From positions 287 through 64,286 of the forward strand of contig NW_002060954.1 in the NCBI RefSeq assembly GCF_000150275.1: a stretch of 64,000 bases of DNA, in the 5' to 3' direction. The translations under genes and the position numbers were made by a program. Source of the stretch: Trichoplax adhaerens (Eukaryota; Placozoa; Uniplacotomia; Trichoplacea; Trichoplacidae). Positions 50,401 to 61,884 of this stretch are shown here, one piece after another. Each line of letters starts with the position of its first letter. Within the stretch, counting starts at the first letter, position 1. The notes below the pieces were generated by a model. That model did not search any database. It worked only from the letters and a program-made list of their open reading frames with translations, and was not told where the DNA came from.

Positions 50401-51633
50401 AGGAATAGTAGAGTTATAATTAATTACTACAAGAATCTAGTCTAAAATCTAGAGTATCCCGAGCTCAAAGCGAAGTGAAGTCTCTTCTCCTCAGCGAGCT
50501 CATCCCTGCACTTCTTATAAGCATTTCGTTAAATCCATTTATGACAACTTAATTAATCTACAATCAGACATGAGTCATCAAACAAAATACTTTTCTATAA
50601 TAGTACATCATTATTTTCTACAATCTAAATCATTCTACTTAAGATGTTACTACTCTTCTATTAACGTCTAGCCCCTTTTTCCGAAGGGCATCTTAACAAC
50701 TATAGTGTTTCTAGCTTCATAAATCTTGTACCATAATTAGTCAACTGGCTACTATTAGTCATCAACAATTTTCATTATAATTGTTAGCAATCATCTAATA
50801 TTAGCTTCACGATAATATCTATTCAAAGTAACCTAACTATATCAAATATAGCTATCCGTATAATCAAATATGGGTGCATCACTACATCATTATAATTGCC
50901 TTCACTCTTAACTAGAACTAATTTCACTAAATATTTTATGTTGTACTTCCAATGCAAGTCGCCAAGTGAAATTATGAGCTATCTTCATGAACTACAACGA
51001 TATGCAAATGATGGAATGATCCTTGCCCATTGCAGGTCAGACACCTCACATATAGTGTTACTCCTTGTTTACCGGAATTTATCCTAACAGTTAGGATACC
51101 TATCGTAGATTGTTGAGTACGGTAACTAATATCCATAAAATTTTTTTAAATATTGCACGTGTAAACATAACAGTGCTGGAGTTGGAAGAACTGGGGTTCT
51201 AATTGCTATCGATGTAATGGAATCATTAGTAAAATATAATAATGAGGTAAGGCTTTGGATGGTGATAGAAATTTCTTTGATAGAAAAATTTCTAAAATTT
51301 TTGTATATTTTCAAACCCTTTATTTCTAATATATATCTAGATTGATATATTTAGCATAATTTACAACTTACGAGAACAGAGGCAAGGAATGGTTCAGACT
51401 AAGGTATAGATGTTTAGCTAAGGATATTTTGATGCAGTCTAATACAATATACAGCAGTGTACCAGGTTATTAAACTGATCTAAGAAATCTGTAGTTACGT
51501 AATCAGTTGAAATTGTATAGAATGTGTGCCTAACATCGTATGATCTCTTTAAATCCTTTACTTCTAAACGTATTAGGAGCAGTATGAATTCTGCTATCAG
51601 GCTTATATTGAAATCCTTAAAGCACTTACGTGA
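36368..51633 (+). CDS. PTPN13: PTPN13-like non-receptor tyrosine phosphatase (KIND-FERM-PDZ-PTP)
   Basis: A 15.3-kb gene of about 60 small exons on one strand, roughly 2,450 codons, close to vertebrate PTPN13 (about 2,485). Domain order is the same: KIND, FERM, several PDZ units, then one C-terminal tyrosine phosphatase. PTPN13 is a large submembrane scaffold that binds C termini of receptors through its PDZ domains and dephosphorylates tyrosines. The frame is continuous by phase at nearly all junctions; the exceptions are the end of the linker exon near 39395 and the middle of PDZ5 (47595-47710). The ATG at 36368 opens directly into KIND (ISLLEILELRGSPLQ), as expected; TGA at 51631-51633. 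Disordered Ser/Glu-rich exons (38736-39395, 41916-42185, 43720-43988, 44533-45334, 45432-45653, 48710-48994) link the domains. Domain blocks are listed separately. Confidence 0.95.
38579..39932 (+). other. PTPN13-like: linker exons between KIND and FERM
   Basis: Exons 38579-38647, 38736-about 39395, 39478-39511 (tentative), 39661-39782 and 39864-39932. Composition is polar and acidic (Ser, Glu, Asn, Lys rich) without a fold I recognise. The last exon, NFGGPEFIRLKDS, resembles the motif just before FERM in PTPN13. The 34-base exon is inferred because it restores phase between its neighbours. Confidence 0.7.
40016..41840 (+). other. PTPN13-like: FERM domain exons
   Basis: Exons 40016-40102, 40185-40275, 40354-40424, 40518-40591, 40699-40882, 40960-41064, 41135-41185, 41274-41339, 41413-41481, 41548-41624, 41743-41840. 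Lobe F1: RIQIILLNGQRL, TGRDLFERIIRYLEL, MQFLDLDKKL. Lobe F2: FTFFFAVKYYVEN, QHFYYLQLRRDILEG, ALQAETGDY, NNYYILEQYLPAK, EAQKLPYYGIHFYRLY. Lobe F3: SSLWLGICLRGLILFE, RHPWHMITQVSF, KKQFTIEPQG, and a C-terminal helix YMLQLCTSFHAFQIQI. All three lobes look complete. FERM domains bind phosphoinositides and membrane proteins. Confidence 0.93.
42462..43551 (+). other. PTPN13-like: PDZ domain 1
   Basis: Exons 42462-42533, 43166-43267, 43408-43551. The strands read ATIVLDKRRNQ, then EIGLTLVDADL (carboxylate loop degenerate), RGVYVDSLASNG, INSKIKPGDKIVSVNGIAVE-type core (IKPGDKIVSVNG), FVAQLLNN, YHVEIQC. The usual GLGF is GLTL here. The 632-base intron at 42534-43165 is one of the longer ones. Confidence 0.85.
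44078..44590 (+). other. PTPN13-like: PDZ domain 2
   Basis: Exons 44078-44137, 44223-44316, 44399-44454, and the start of 44533-45334. Core: IQVKLRKKNDSLGLRI (carboxylate loop SLGLRI), GGIYVKALDPSSAA, GTIKLGDRILAVNGISL, ARETIIKCPENVTLII. The rest of the last exon is a long acidic linker. Confidence 0.9.
45780..46395 (+). other. PTPN13-like: PDZ domain 3
   Basis: Parts of exons 45726-45881 and 46321-46614 with 46002-46084 and 46173-46208 between. Core: FRVLLKKGRQGLGFSIADG (GLGF loop intact), IMINKIFPQQPAA, LRERDIILAVN, DAVALLRNQPQTVELLV. The 3' exon continues as linker to 46614. Confidence 0.9.
46700..47142 (+). other. PTPN13-like: PDZ domain 4
   Basis: Exons 46700-46760, 46832-46911, 47038-47142. 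Core: YELTLSKGKTGLGFSITTT, PQVKEIVGDPARADGRLQ, KGDLLTTVNGRDVSS, MTQREIVQFLRS, KTVTIRAKR. The spacer to PDZ5 is short. Confidence 0.9.
47214..47781 (+). other. PTPN13-like: PDZ domain 5, middle not resolved
   Basis: Exons 47214-47278, 47367-47468, 47558-47594, then a gap, then the exon ending at 47781. Readable parts: YGTTGFTLSPINVDD (GFTL loop), GAIINQIIHGEPAE, EGTLRSGDRIIQV, then STDPELKIVVER. Between 47595 and 47710 the expected VNGKALHE-type piece is partly visible (YGKALHE at about 47650) but no AG acceptor fits. Either an unusual splice site or a sequence error is involved. Confidence 0.65.
48195..48644 (+). other. PTPN13-like: PDZ domain 6
   Basis: Exons 48195-48278, 48357-48443, 48550-48644. 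Core: IIEVELEKGATGLGFNL (GLGF loop), SGIFIKTIAPFSVAAKDG, LKAGDKLLKVNNESL, HSQAVNIVRKAPKGRVKLTL. It is followed by a Ser/Lys-rich linker exon (48710-48994) before the phosphatase. Confidence 0.9.
49250..51633 (+). other. PTPN13-like: tyrosine phosphatase domain
   Basis: Exons 49250-49340, 49425-49495, 49621-49665, 49739-49837, 49910-49968, 50064-50139, 50232-50300, 50959-51035, 51174-51246, 51341-51403, 51577-51633. All active elements are present: NRDKNRFRNILP, YINASLVE, FWQMIWEQ, CYRYWPE, the WPDHGVP loop with its catalytic Asp, the P-loop HCSAGVGRTG (split by an intron after the Cys codon) with nucleophilic Cys and Arg, and the Q-loop QGMVQTK followed by EQYEFCYQA. The expected Tyr after NILP appears to be Cys as spliced. 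The enzyme should be active. Confidence 0.95.
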
Positions 51634-54467
51634 AGACGTTAATGTACATGAATAACGAATCTCCCAGCACGAATAGTGGAGACGTGGCAATTTCATAGTA
51701 TCATTTAGCATGTTAAACTACAGTATAATTGCCGTAGAGTTCCTAAGCATTTGCTACTTTAGCTAACACATTAACTCATGAAATTGCTATTTTTGATCGA
51801 CTTGCTGTAGAAAGCACTAGCTCCCTATGTAAATTGCAATCGATATAACCTTATCAGGTATTCCAATGATCCCAATATTATATTTATGGTTTAATATTGT
51901 ATACAATACTGTTGTAGCTTATTTATAAGAGTTGGTAAGTAGTTTGTAAGTAATCAGTTTAAAATTGAAAATAAGTATCATTTAGCGTTGTGATATAGTC
52001 TTATTAAATTTTAGGTATTTGGATACTTTCTAACCTAAACATGTCATTGTCGAAATTAGAGATGCTAATGCTGTCATTACCTAGCTAAATCTGTAACTCT
52101 AAATAAGTATTCCAAGGAGATTGTCTTGAATAAACGAGCCATTAGATTGCTAAGATTTAGAAACTGAGCATGTAATAGTGCAGTCTGGTATAGATTGCTG
52201 CATCGTTTTTGTCTATTAAAATACGTTCATTAGTTATTATGATTGCAATTACTGTATTGCCTAATCTATCAAGAAAGTAAATTAATACAGAAACTGATTT
52301 ATTATGCTTCGTAAAATTATCTTATTATTTATATGATTTCTGAGGTTTTACTATATTCGTCAGGCCCACGGTAAGTGTACAGTGCACGTATATGCTATTA
52401 CAGATCAATGCAGAACACACTAAGAGAGTAAACATGACTAATGTGTGAAAGGTTTTTTGTTTTTGGTGGCCTGAAAGGAATAATTGTATCTAGCTTGCAC
52501 GTCATAATCCGTGATTTGTATCAATATAGTAACACTTGGCACATTCTAAGTTACTAGTACTGTAGACCCGTGCTCATAATACTTCACATAATGTACAGTA
52601 TTACACAGTCTGTATGTACTTGTACATTTTAATTGGTGCAATTGTACAGCGTCTTTAACCGAAGGAAAATGTAACTAAAACTAACGTGCAAATACGGTAG
52701 TTTATACCGATATCTAGCGTATGAAATGATTTTTTTTAAATATATAGATATGATTAGGTTTTACGTAATATCCATAGTAAAATATTAATATAAAGACAAA
52801 ATCTGTTTTAGCAAAAAGTAAAATTTTGTTTTCAAACAGGGTTGTCATCACTCTTTACGATGGTAGTTCGCAGTCTTATCTTCTAAATAACAAGTGAAAC
52901 ACACTTTCGCGCGAACTAATTTTTTCCCGTACCAAAGCTATATAGTGTACAGAAGCATTCAAGCCTTAAATTGCGAAGTTACGATGATACTGATAATACC
53001 ACCGTTACCTTATGTTAAAATAATATTTAACAAATACAGTATTTCTGTATCTCTCTCCTGCATTAAAGATGCAAATTGTACGGCATAAAGGCAAATTTAA
53101 CAAATATAATCAAATATATTCTTTCTCGTATTTAAGATGCTGATTGTACAGTACAGTAACCTGTCTTTAAAGTAACCTGTCTTTATTCTGTGTTTGTCCT
53201 TGCACTACTGAGTTCTTAATTACGGGTACCTTCAACTGCAATTATAAATTATCTGATAACGTTTATCATTAATGTGCATATGTTCAACTGTCATGCTTAT
53301 ACTGGTTTTTTAACGATACACTATTTGTTATTAACCTACTCAATAAATATGAAATACAACATATATTTTAGCTAAAACGAGTAATACTTCAACGTGTCCA
53401 CCATCTTGCGAAATGCGCCGCTCTATAGACACTTCAAAATTTTCAAGTACAGCACATTTGAACTCTTAATTTAACGTTACAAAGCAGGTAGATTCGCTCT
53501 TCCACTATCAACTCCCTTCGATCGAACAAACATCTCGTCGGCTGAGTCACTTAAATTAAAATTGCATCAAAACGTTAACAACTATGATTAATCAAAATAT
53601 CCAGTTTATCATTAGAACTAAAGTTACAATCACGTACACAGATATAGTATGGGTAAACATGTAACCTTACAACTTTTCTAGGGGGGGGGGGGGGTGAGGT
53701 AGCTATCTACAAGTTCTCGCATTGCAATTGCGCTGGTAAGCTTATTCTGAATTCTGCAATTAAAGTACTTTAAAATTTCAATAGATCAGAGGCAAGATAA
53801 GCGTAGCAGCGACCACATCGCAAATGTAAAATAGTAGATTCTTCTAATTTACGATTTGGTAATATGATTGGGAAATTATTACAATGGTACAATCCCTCAA
53901 TGTTTTAGCTGATAACACATCCCATTCACGAATATCAATATTAGATTGATAATAATTACACCATACAGTACATACCACTGCAAACAGATCACATGTCCAT
54001 CACAATCGTATCAAACCGAGAACTCATGCTAATTGATCAATGTCTTAATTTTCGTCTTTCCAATGTAGGTACTGTACAAACTAAAATAAATGTCCTTTCA
54101 GCTAACATCAATTTTAAAATCATTCCTAATTACCTATTTTCTTACTGATTGTGAAATATATCTTCAAAAAATCAGAATGAAATCGATAAGATCAATTTAA
54201 TATTGACAACTTTATTACACATGAAGTTTTACTGTGGTTCAATACGAACACCTTTAATCTTCAACTGATGATAGCTACGATCAACAGCACTGAAACATGC
54301 GGAGCAGCTAACGCAGGTTTAGTGTGAATAATTAACGATTGTACTGTAATAATTATTACAGAAAAAATTACTAGTGTTTCAAAAACATAAGGTAATCGTG
54401 TTATCATAGCCAAGTAACCCTCAGTGTACCAGACTATAATTTGTAATGACTTTCTTTTAAGCTGCGA
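51634..54467. other. Convergent gap, PTPN13-like to SEC31
   Basis: About 2.8 kb, AT-rich, no exon chain. A run of 14 G lies at 53681-53694. Pentamer motifs are isolated (near 52558 and 53145), not arrays. Confidence 0.6.
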
Positions 54468-57400
54468 TCAAATTTTGTATTGCAGCGACAGCTGCATTAA
54501 CATTTTTAGACCAGGCATGAACGAAGTTATCTGACTGAAGTTTCCTCTAGCGACGACGGCTTTATGTATTTTAATTCCACCATTATAATCACCCGCCTTC
54601 ACAGCTATTGTAACAATAAATACAGAAATCATCAGGATAAATCTTATTCAGGATGTAGGATCGCATTAAAACTATAGAGTCAATCTTACCTTGTGCAATA
54701 TCATGCAAACCTTGCAAAATATCTGGTGACAACTACGGGAACAATAAAATTAATAAGGTCGGTATTGGAACAATATGATTTTATATTTTCTTACAATTTC
54801 TTCTCGGAGTAATTCATACAAGGTAGCTAAACGTTTAGCAATATCATCCAATTTCCGTTTGATAACCTAACAATCACAGTAACGTAATTATTAGCTGAAT
54901 ACCACTATACTAAATACTTCACAATACACAGGTAAGTTACTATACCGGATTAGTTAATCTTGATTTTCCTTTCTCAATCTGATTGTTAAAGATCTCGTAT
55001 AAGATCATGTGAGAAGCAGGAATGGGTTTTTGTAATTTTTCAGAGGTGATTTGCTAACAAAGTCAATAGACAGATCTATAATTAAGTTCTACCATTGGTA
55101 CCTGGAACATTGCTCGTTCAGGCGTTAGAGATTATACATTGTTGTATTGGCGAGCAATATAATGGAACTAGCTGCAGCTTTGTTATTAGCAGTATATGAT
55201 AAATGTACAAAATAATCCATGAAGTAAAGATTATATTTCTTACTACTTACGAGTTTATTTGTTGGAGATTGGTAAGCCGAAAGTTTTGGCGGCGCAATTT
55301 GAGGGCTAGACACCATATTTCGCCTTTCATTACCTACATTAGCTACAGTAATTATTTATGTACATTAAACTACCAATACGAGTTTGAATACACTAAGCTT
55401 ATTCTAACCAGACACTTCCTCATTTTCATTTCCTGGTATAGGTTGTTTTATAGGTTCTTTGTCTATACAGGTTTGTGCTTGTTGGACCTGTACAGAAACA
55501 TTTTTGAAATATAGGTAAGGTATAAACAAAATTATGCCTGAAACTGTTTTCGAAGATGTACATAAATTGGACATTATGGACTCCTATCAATAATAAACCA
55601 TCATTCAATTCTCTGTATGATCAAACGTGCTACTTACATTTTCCAATAGCATCGGTGGGTCATTCCAAGCAGTTAGACTTTTCGATTCTTCATAAAAGAA
55701 TTAATTCTTAATTAGATACTACGCGTAAACAAGTCTGCACTAGTGGATATTACAGCAAATACCGTTTTTCCAGACGGCAGCAGTAGGAGCTTGATTCATA
55801 AGTACGGACGAAGGCTGTAAGACACGATTCCATTTTTCACGAGGCTGATTTTCGTCATGAATTAACGAACCAGGTTTCGGATCAGAGGATAGAGATTTGC
55901 TGCCACCTTGCGATCCAATTTGAGCTGAAAGTATAATTATTTAGAAACCTTTTTGAATTCGCAAGACTGACAACCATGTTTACTTACCGGATGGTACCAT
56001 CGATGCAGAATACGGAGTGAAGAGGTTAAGCCGAGAAGTGGGCTCAGTCGCAACATTATTTACTACATTATTTGACAATCCGCCACTTTTGAAAGCTCCA
56101 TCGTTTTGATTTTGCAAGGTTCGATTTGAACTGTCAGCTCGCTAATACAGTATAATAACGAAGCAACTTGAAATCAAGAACGTGTCATAGAACAGCTACT
56201 ATACTAACATCCAAAAAGTACAATTTATTAAGGTATCATTTATCATAAATTTCAGGTATTGCTGCCAATAGTAGAATGCTTGCATGCAATTGCAATTAGT
56301 ATCGGTAAATTATGAAGATCGTTATAGCGGTACCTGAATTTGTTTCGATTTGTGCCGATTTTCCGAGACACCTGATAAATTAAGAGCGTAGCATAGCCTT
56401 TCTTTCAAAGAAAATTCTTTATCCTACGAATATATACGCTTAGTAAAGAATTTCTAAAAATTTAAAATCTAAAAATTTAAAATCTTCCATCAACGGTGCC
56501 TATACCTGTTCAGATGGTAATGACTCTAAATAATTCATGGCTAACTGTAGTTGTCCTTCAGCGCATAGCAACCCTGCATATTGGCTAAATGTATTTAATC
56601 ATGTCAGTGCTATGATTTTAATTCAAATGTCTTTAATATGAGTAAGTAATAAGCATCAAATACCTAAAGATCTTTAATGTTGAGTTAGCAGAAAATCCTG
56701 GAATAGATCCAGTTTCCACCTCCACAGACTTCTTTAGTAGGGCAATTTTCTCCATTAAACACTATAAAAATTACATCATAGCTATAATAACTATGGGAAT
56801 AATAATCATCTGCTATATAGTATGTTGGGTCAAACCTGAAGTTCATTAGGCTTCGAGTTTGTAAAATCGACCAATCTCATCCTAAATTAATAAGAATTTT
56901 AATTATTTACGCTTTTTCATTACACTGTGTAAAATTTTGTGCGATAATTACCACCACGACGCAAATTCATGTGTTCTACCAGCACAAATGTAACACAGCC
57001 CAGCATATTTTCGGTGATCTGCATCAGCGCTAGATTCCAAACGTTCACCAAGTATAGCTAACAATATTACCGTTAACACGTTATTATTTCTGACGTGATT
57101 TAAATTGCACTAATTGTAACTTACAGCAATATTGCGAAAATTCGTCAGCTCGAGCATACGTTAATAAAATAGTCAAGATTTCACGCCAATTGCTTAAACT
57201 GCATGCTTTCACGATATCTGACCAATCACGCGAAATTATGGCATAAATTAACTATAGGATGAGAATTTAATTAAGAGATATTGTCTACAAAAAAAGTTAA
57301 AGATTCTCATGTATACTTCAATGTCGTAAGTAGTACCCGTGATAAGTTATCAATACGTTTTGAAAAGAAGGAAGACCGAGTTTTCTCTAAAGTTTCTGGT

Positions 57401-60400
57401 CCTGCAGCAATGGCAAGCAAGATCGCCTCTGCCTACAAGAATAAGACTATTTAGATTCAAAAATTTTAAGTTAAATTCACAATTAAACCTTACCATTTTA
57501 CCGGAATTTATACATGCTTCTACTGCGCCCGTCAGATTACCAACTAATAATAATTTTCCTAACAACTTTTCGGAATCTATTCGAAGTTATAGCCGGTTAG
57601 ATGCTAGCCATGATTATTTAAAGCTCAATACACTTGTAATAGCTGACCGTCAGAAAATGAAATTGTAAAAGCCTTCTCAGAAGAATTTTCATCACAACGT
57701 GAATCTGTCTTCATAGATGGTTCGCATTCAGGCTTAATTTCACCAATTGTTTTCATATCCTTTAAATAGTTATCGCCTATAATCGAGGCACTTGATGTCT
57801 CTAAACGTTTGATTTCTTCATCCTACATAAAGAATAGCCCAAACTTTTAGGTGTGCTATTTGTAGATCGCATGGACAATAATTAACTTTTATAGAGACCT
57901 GGAGAGCATTCTCATCTTGAATTGCCACTTGTTCATCAACGGAACTTAATTGCGGTAGTTCCTTATCCGTATCAAAATGGTGACAACCGAGTAATTCGAT
58001 GATCTTTTTGCGTGGTTCTTTCAAAAAATTTGCCTGGTAAGAATTTAAAGGCTTTAGAAAAAGAGGTCATTGCAGTATTCATTAGTAAAATTATCAAAAT
58101 ACACCTTCAAAAAGCCCCATTGAAGAGATTCATAGTCGTCTCCTGATGATTTAAGTCTCTCATCGCAAAACGTAATTAGATTACCATTATCTGCAATAGC
58201 ATTGTCAAGTTTCTTCGCCCGCTCAATAAACACTTCATTGGTTACTACCTGACTTATAGCGACCTATTATGAAAAGTAAGCATCTGATACCCAATCGATA
58301 AATTACGTATGATAGGACAGATCTTGTTTAATTAATGCTCACTTCTGTTGAATTGGTATCTTTCGAAGGATTTAGAGTAATCAGCTTCCCTCCAAACTAT
58401 CGGGTTAATAAACATTATAAGGACTACATCGTCATAAGTACGTAAATAATCTTTTCCTTCAAAACCGTAACTCACAGCAAATGAAGCGCCAGCTGAAACT
58501 TTCAAACATTTTGGAGGGTATTTTGGACACAATGGCATAGCTGTGTACTCCGGCTTTGGAGAATTTGGAACATCAGCTATATTAGCGAAATCAGAGCCAA
58601 ATGCCTCACTAATCTATAACAAGATTAACCAATTAATAATTTGACTCTGTTTGTAGCGCACATTATATTTGCATAGCATTCACTACTTGTTTATGTTGCT
58701 GTTCGGCAAACTGTGATTGTTGCTTTTGACTTCCACTTATTAAGGAGTAAATTTGAATATAATCATCAGCTGTCATTAAAGACACCAAAATAGGCATTCG
58801 AGGACACCACCGTACATCCATACAAGAATTACACGGTATTTCGTAAACGAGCTAGTGATAAACGCTTGATCAGTTTTGCACTTTACTGCAAAAGTTCATG
58901 ATTTAAAGTACCTCGCCGCTTGGAATATTGCTTTCTGAATTTGATACAGATCCATTAGGATTCCAGATCAATACTTTACTATCCTATTAAAGTAAAAATA
59001 CTGTAGCATAACTAGTCTACGAAATATGGCGAAGTATTTCATTAGCAAACCTTTCCACAACTAGCAAGCATATCAGCATCCTGATTACACCAGGCTACAG
59101 CATGAATACCCCTATGAATTGCAATTTGTGATACATATATGTTTCCTTGAACCTGGTACCATAAAATATTTGCAGTAAAAATTATACCTTTTATGTTCTG
59201 AAAATATTTTGATAGGATATTGCATATATCGTACATCCCACATCTATGTTGATTAAATTTAGGAAAAAATGATTAATCAAGAGTACACTAAGACATAAAT
59301 TTACAATTAAATGACTGCACAAATTCCCTGTATCACTGATTCCGTTGAGTTAGCCTGCACTAGCTGTGTAGCAATGCGGGGATGCCAAGACATTGTATGG
59401 CAGTTTACCTAGAGCATAGAACCAAATAGTCAAATACAACATATAATATTAACCTACTCTTAAGCGCAAAGACGACATAAGTTTGCCTTAAATTACCAGA
59501 GCGTTTCCGGTATTGAGAGTAATTACTGGCTTTTCTGTCTTTCTCATATCCCAAACTACGGTATGGCCAACAGAAGAAGAAGAAGCTATAATATGTGGTA
59601 CCTATATTATATCATAATTATCAAGATGTTGTAGAGTCTGTTAAAAATATGCATTAACATTGACCGTACAATATAATTGTTATAATCCTAGAAGAGCATC
59701 CGTACTTGCAAATTCCAAGTAACACAACTCATATCAGCAAGATTATTAGTAATCTGTAAAGAGTAACGAAGATATCTTGTTAATTATGGAATTGGTCATG
59801 TTATGGTAAAGAAACTGTGTTCTAGATCACTTTAAAACCTGAAATTTTGAACCAATCACTAGAGGATCCCTATCGACTTGATTTAAATCCCAAATATATA
59901 ATTCCCCAGCTTTCGCAGATGAAGCCAGTAGATTTTTCTTTCCCGAAAACGATGAAAGATATAATGTTAAAAATCAAAAATTTAATACTTCTTTGTTATA
60001 TTAAGATATACGAAAGCATACAGTTTAGATAGGCCAGAAATATTAAACAATTTAAATATAGATTAATTTATTCACCTGGAACGGGTTAAAGTCTAGATCG
60101 CTTGCAGCTTCGGAATGCTTATATATATTGAAAATATTATTTGTTAAAGATCATTAATTTGCTTCAATTATGCTAAGGATTATAGATACTAATATTGTAA
60201 AGAACTTGAACAAACATTAAAATTTAAGTCTTCAAATTAGTAAGACATATACCTTTTCTAATGTGGACAAAACAGCATGTTCTTCTTCATGCCTACCAAA
60301 ATCATAAACATATTTACGTAACAGTCTTATTCTGAAATTCGGGTAGATAACAGTTATACAAGAAGAGTTTACGTTACTACTTTAACTCACTTCATAATGT

Positions 60401-60850
60401 TCTTAACGCTGTAGAGATAAATTTTAGCATCGGTGGCACTGCCAGCAAGTAAACCAAAGTCATTTCTCTGCTGAGCACTATTCCACGCTAATTTCTTGAA
60501 ACTGACAAATCCCTTAGTTATAAATTTCTCAGTCATTAAAAACAGTACAAATATGTGGGAGCTGTTACCTATAGTCTGTTGCGATGTATCCTACTTGTGG
60601 CATATCTAAAGATGAATCACCCGGTTCCACTGACAGAATTTCTAACCTTGCATCGCTAGAAAGATTCAGTCCAAAATGAGAAATGCTTAATAAAGTGCAC
60701 GCGATAGTCTATTATAGTCAAGTATTTAGACAATAAGAAATCTCGCCTAATGTTTTGGCCAGCTGTTGAACCAGCAGCAACATATATGGGAGAAATGTTT
60801 GTGGGGCTCCACGCCACCGTAGCAGCCTTGTGAACGTCTTTTATCCTCAT
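54468..60850 (-). CDS. SEC31, outer COPII coat subunit
   Basis: SEC31 pairs with SEC13 to form the outer cage of COPII vesicles leaving the ER. Minus-strand exons, 5' to 3': 60732-60850 (ATG, MRIKDVHKAATVAWSP), 60569-60655, 60391-60501, 60253-60331, 60076-60117, 59839-59937, 59706-59753, 59497-59601, 59337-59408, 59188-59243, 59051-59111, about 58948-58983, 58687-58851, 58476-58613, 58343-58396, 58105-58263, 57899-58033, 57648-57822, 57494-57576, 57337-57432, 57125-57251, 56952-57057, then smaller exons to TGA at 54468-54470. The N-terminal half is a WD40 propeller (LYIWDLNQ, TVVWDMRK, MWDVRY, VRWCPRMP). Next is the helical solenoid (LLLVGNLTGAVEAC, AILLAIAAGPE, WREILTILLTYA, GLCYICAG). A Ser/Asn-rich spacer includes WNDPP (55653-55667), matching the vertebrate fragment that touches SEC23-SAR1. 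The C-terminal helical domain has KRKLDDIAKRLATLYELLREE. Borders after 56952 are approximate. Confidence 0.94.
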
Positions 60851-61880
60851 AATTAACCTTAAAAAGTCAAGAAAAAACTAGGGTTTATCCTAATAATCGG
60901 TCAAAGATACCTACAGTACCTACAGTTAAGATAAATTGTATCGTCGGCGAAGCAACAGATTATAAATCAAACAAAATTTTAACTCAGCTTAACTCTTAGC
61001 TCAAGATTTATAACACATAAAAAGCAAAATACCGTAGTTCCATGATTTATAATTTACTAGTTTATACCAAAGCTGTGGAGAACCTTTAATCTTTACTTTA
61101 TTCTTCACAACCCAGTACAGTATCTGCAGTATCTACTATACCGTATCATACGAATATGAGTGATATCAATTAGCTTACATTACTTTGTACGTTTCTACGA
61201 GTACTATATTACCTCTATCATAAGCACTAGATTATAGTACTTGGTTCCTGGACAAGATTTAATCTAATAACGAAATCAATAGTTCAAATGTCTAAATGTA
61301 CAGTACTTGTACTAATTCAAACGCGTGCAAGTAAAACAGATTCTATTCTGCTAGCGATTACAGTAAATGTCAGTAGTAGCCATAATATTAGCAGATACAA
61401 CATGGGTAAAACTATGACCTTTTTAAACCAAGTTAAAATTTGATTTACGTACACTCACTTTATAGTAATCTACTTCCCTGTGGATTCAGCAATTAAATGT
61501 ATATTCTTATTGTAATATCTTTCACCAGAATACTACAGTCGTAGATATAGTTTACGGCAATTTCTTAATAATGCTCACTTTATCCTACAGGTAAATTAAT
61601 CGATGTGCTGTACAGTCTTGAAATATCATACCAAATAATGTTCTTTAAACTTTGAGTGGGGTCTAGCGGTTACTCAAATCTCATACAGCACAATTAATAT
61701 CTAAAATATAAATAGATGATATCAGGTATATTTTAGATTTACCGAAATTCCTTGTCGTAGATAGATAAAGTTATTCTCAAGAAAATACTATCAGAAGCTG
61801 TTGGCAGTTTTTAAAGTTACAAAGACCACGACACAAGCAAAGAGATGCACCAATTGCATAGTGCAGTCTGAATGTGTAAT
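60851..61880. other. 5' flank of SEC31, left part of divergent gap
   Basis: About 1 kb, AT-rich, with no exon chain. Scattered single TACTG/GTAC motifs (near 61100, 61300 and 61610) lead into the dense array starting at about 61885. Confidence 0.55.
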
Positions 61881-61884
61881 CTAT

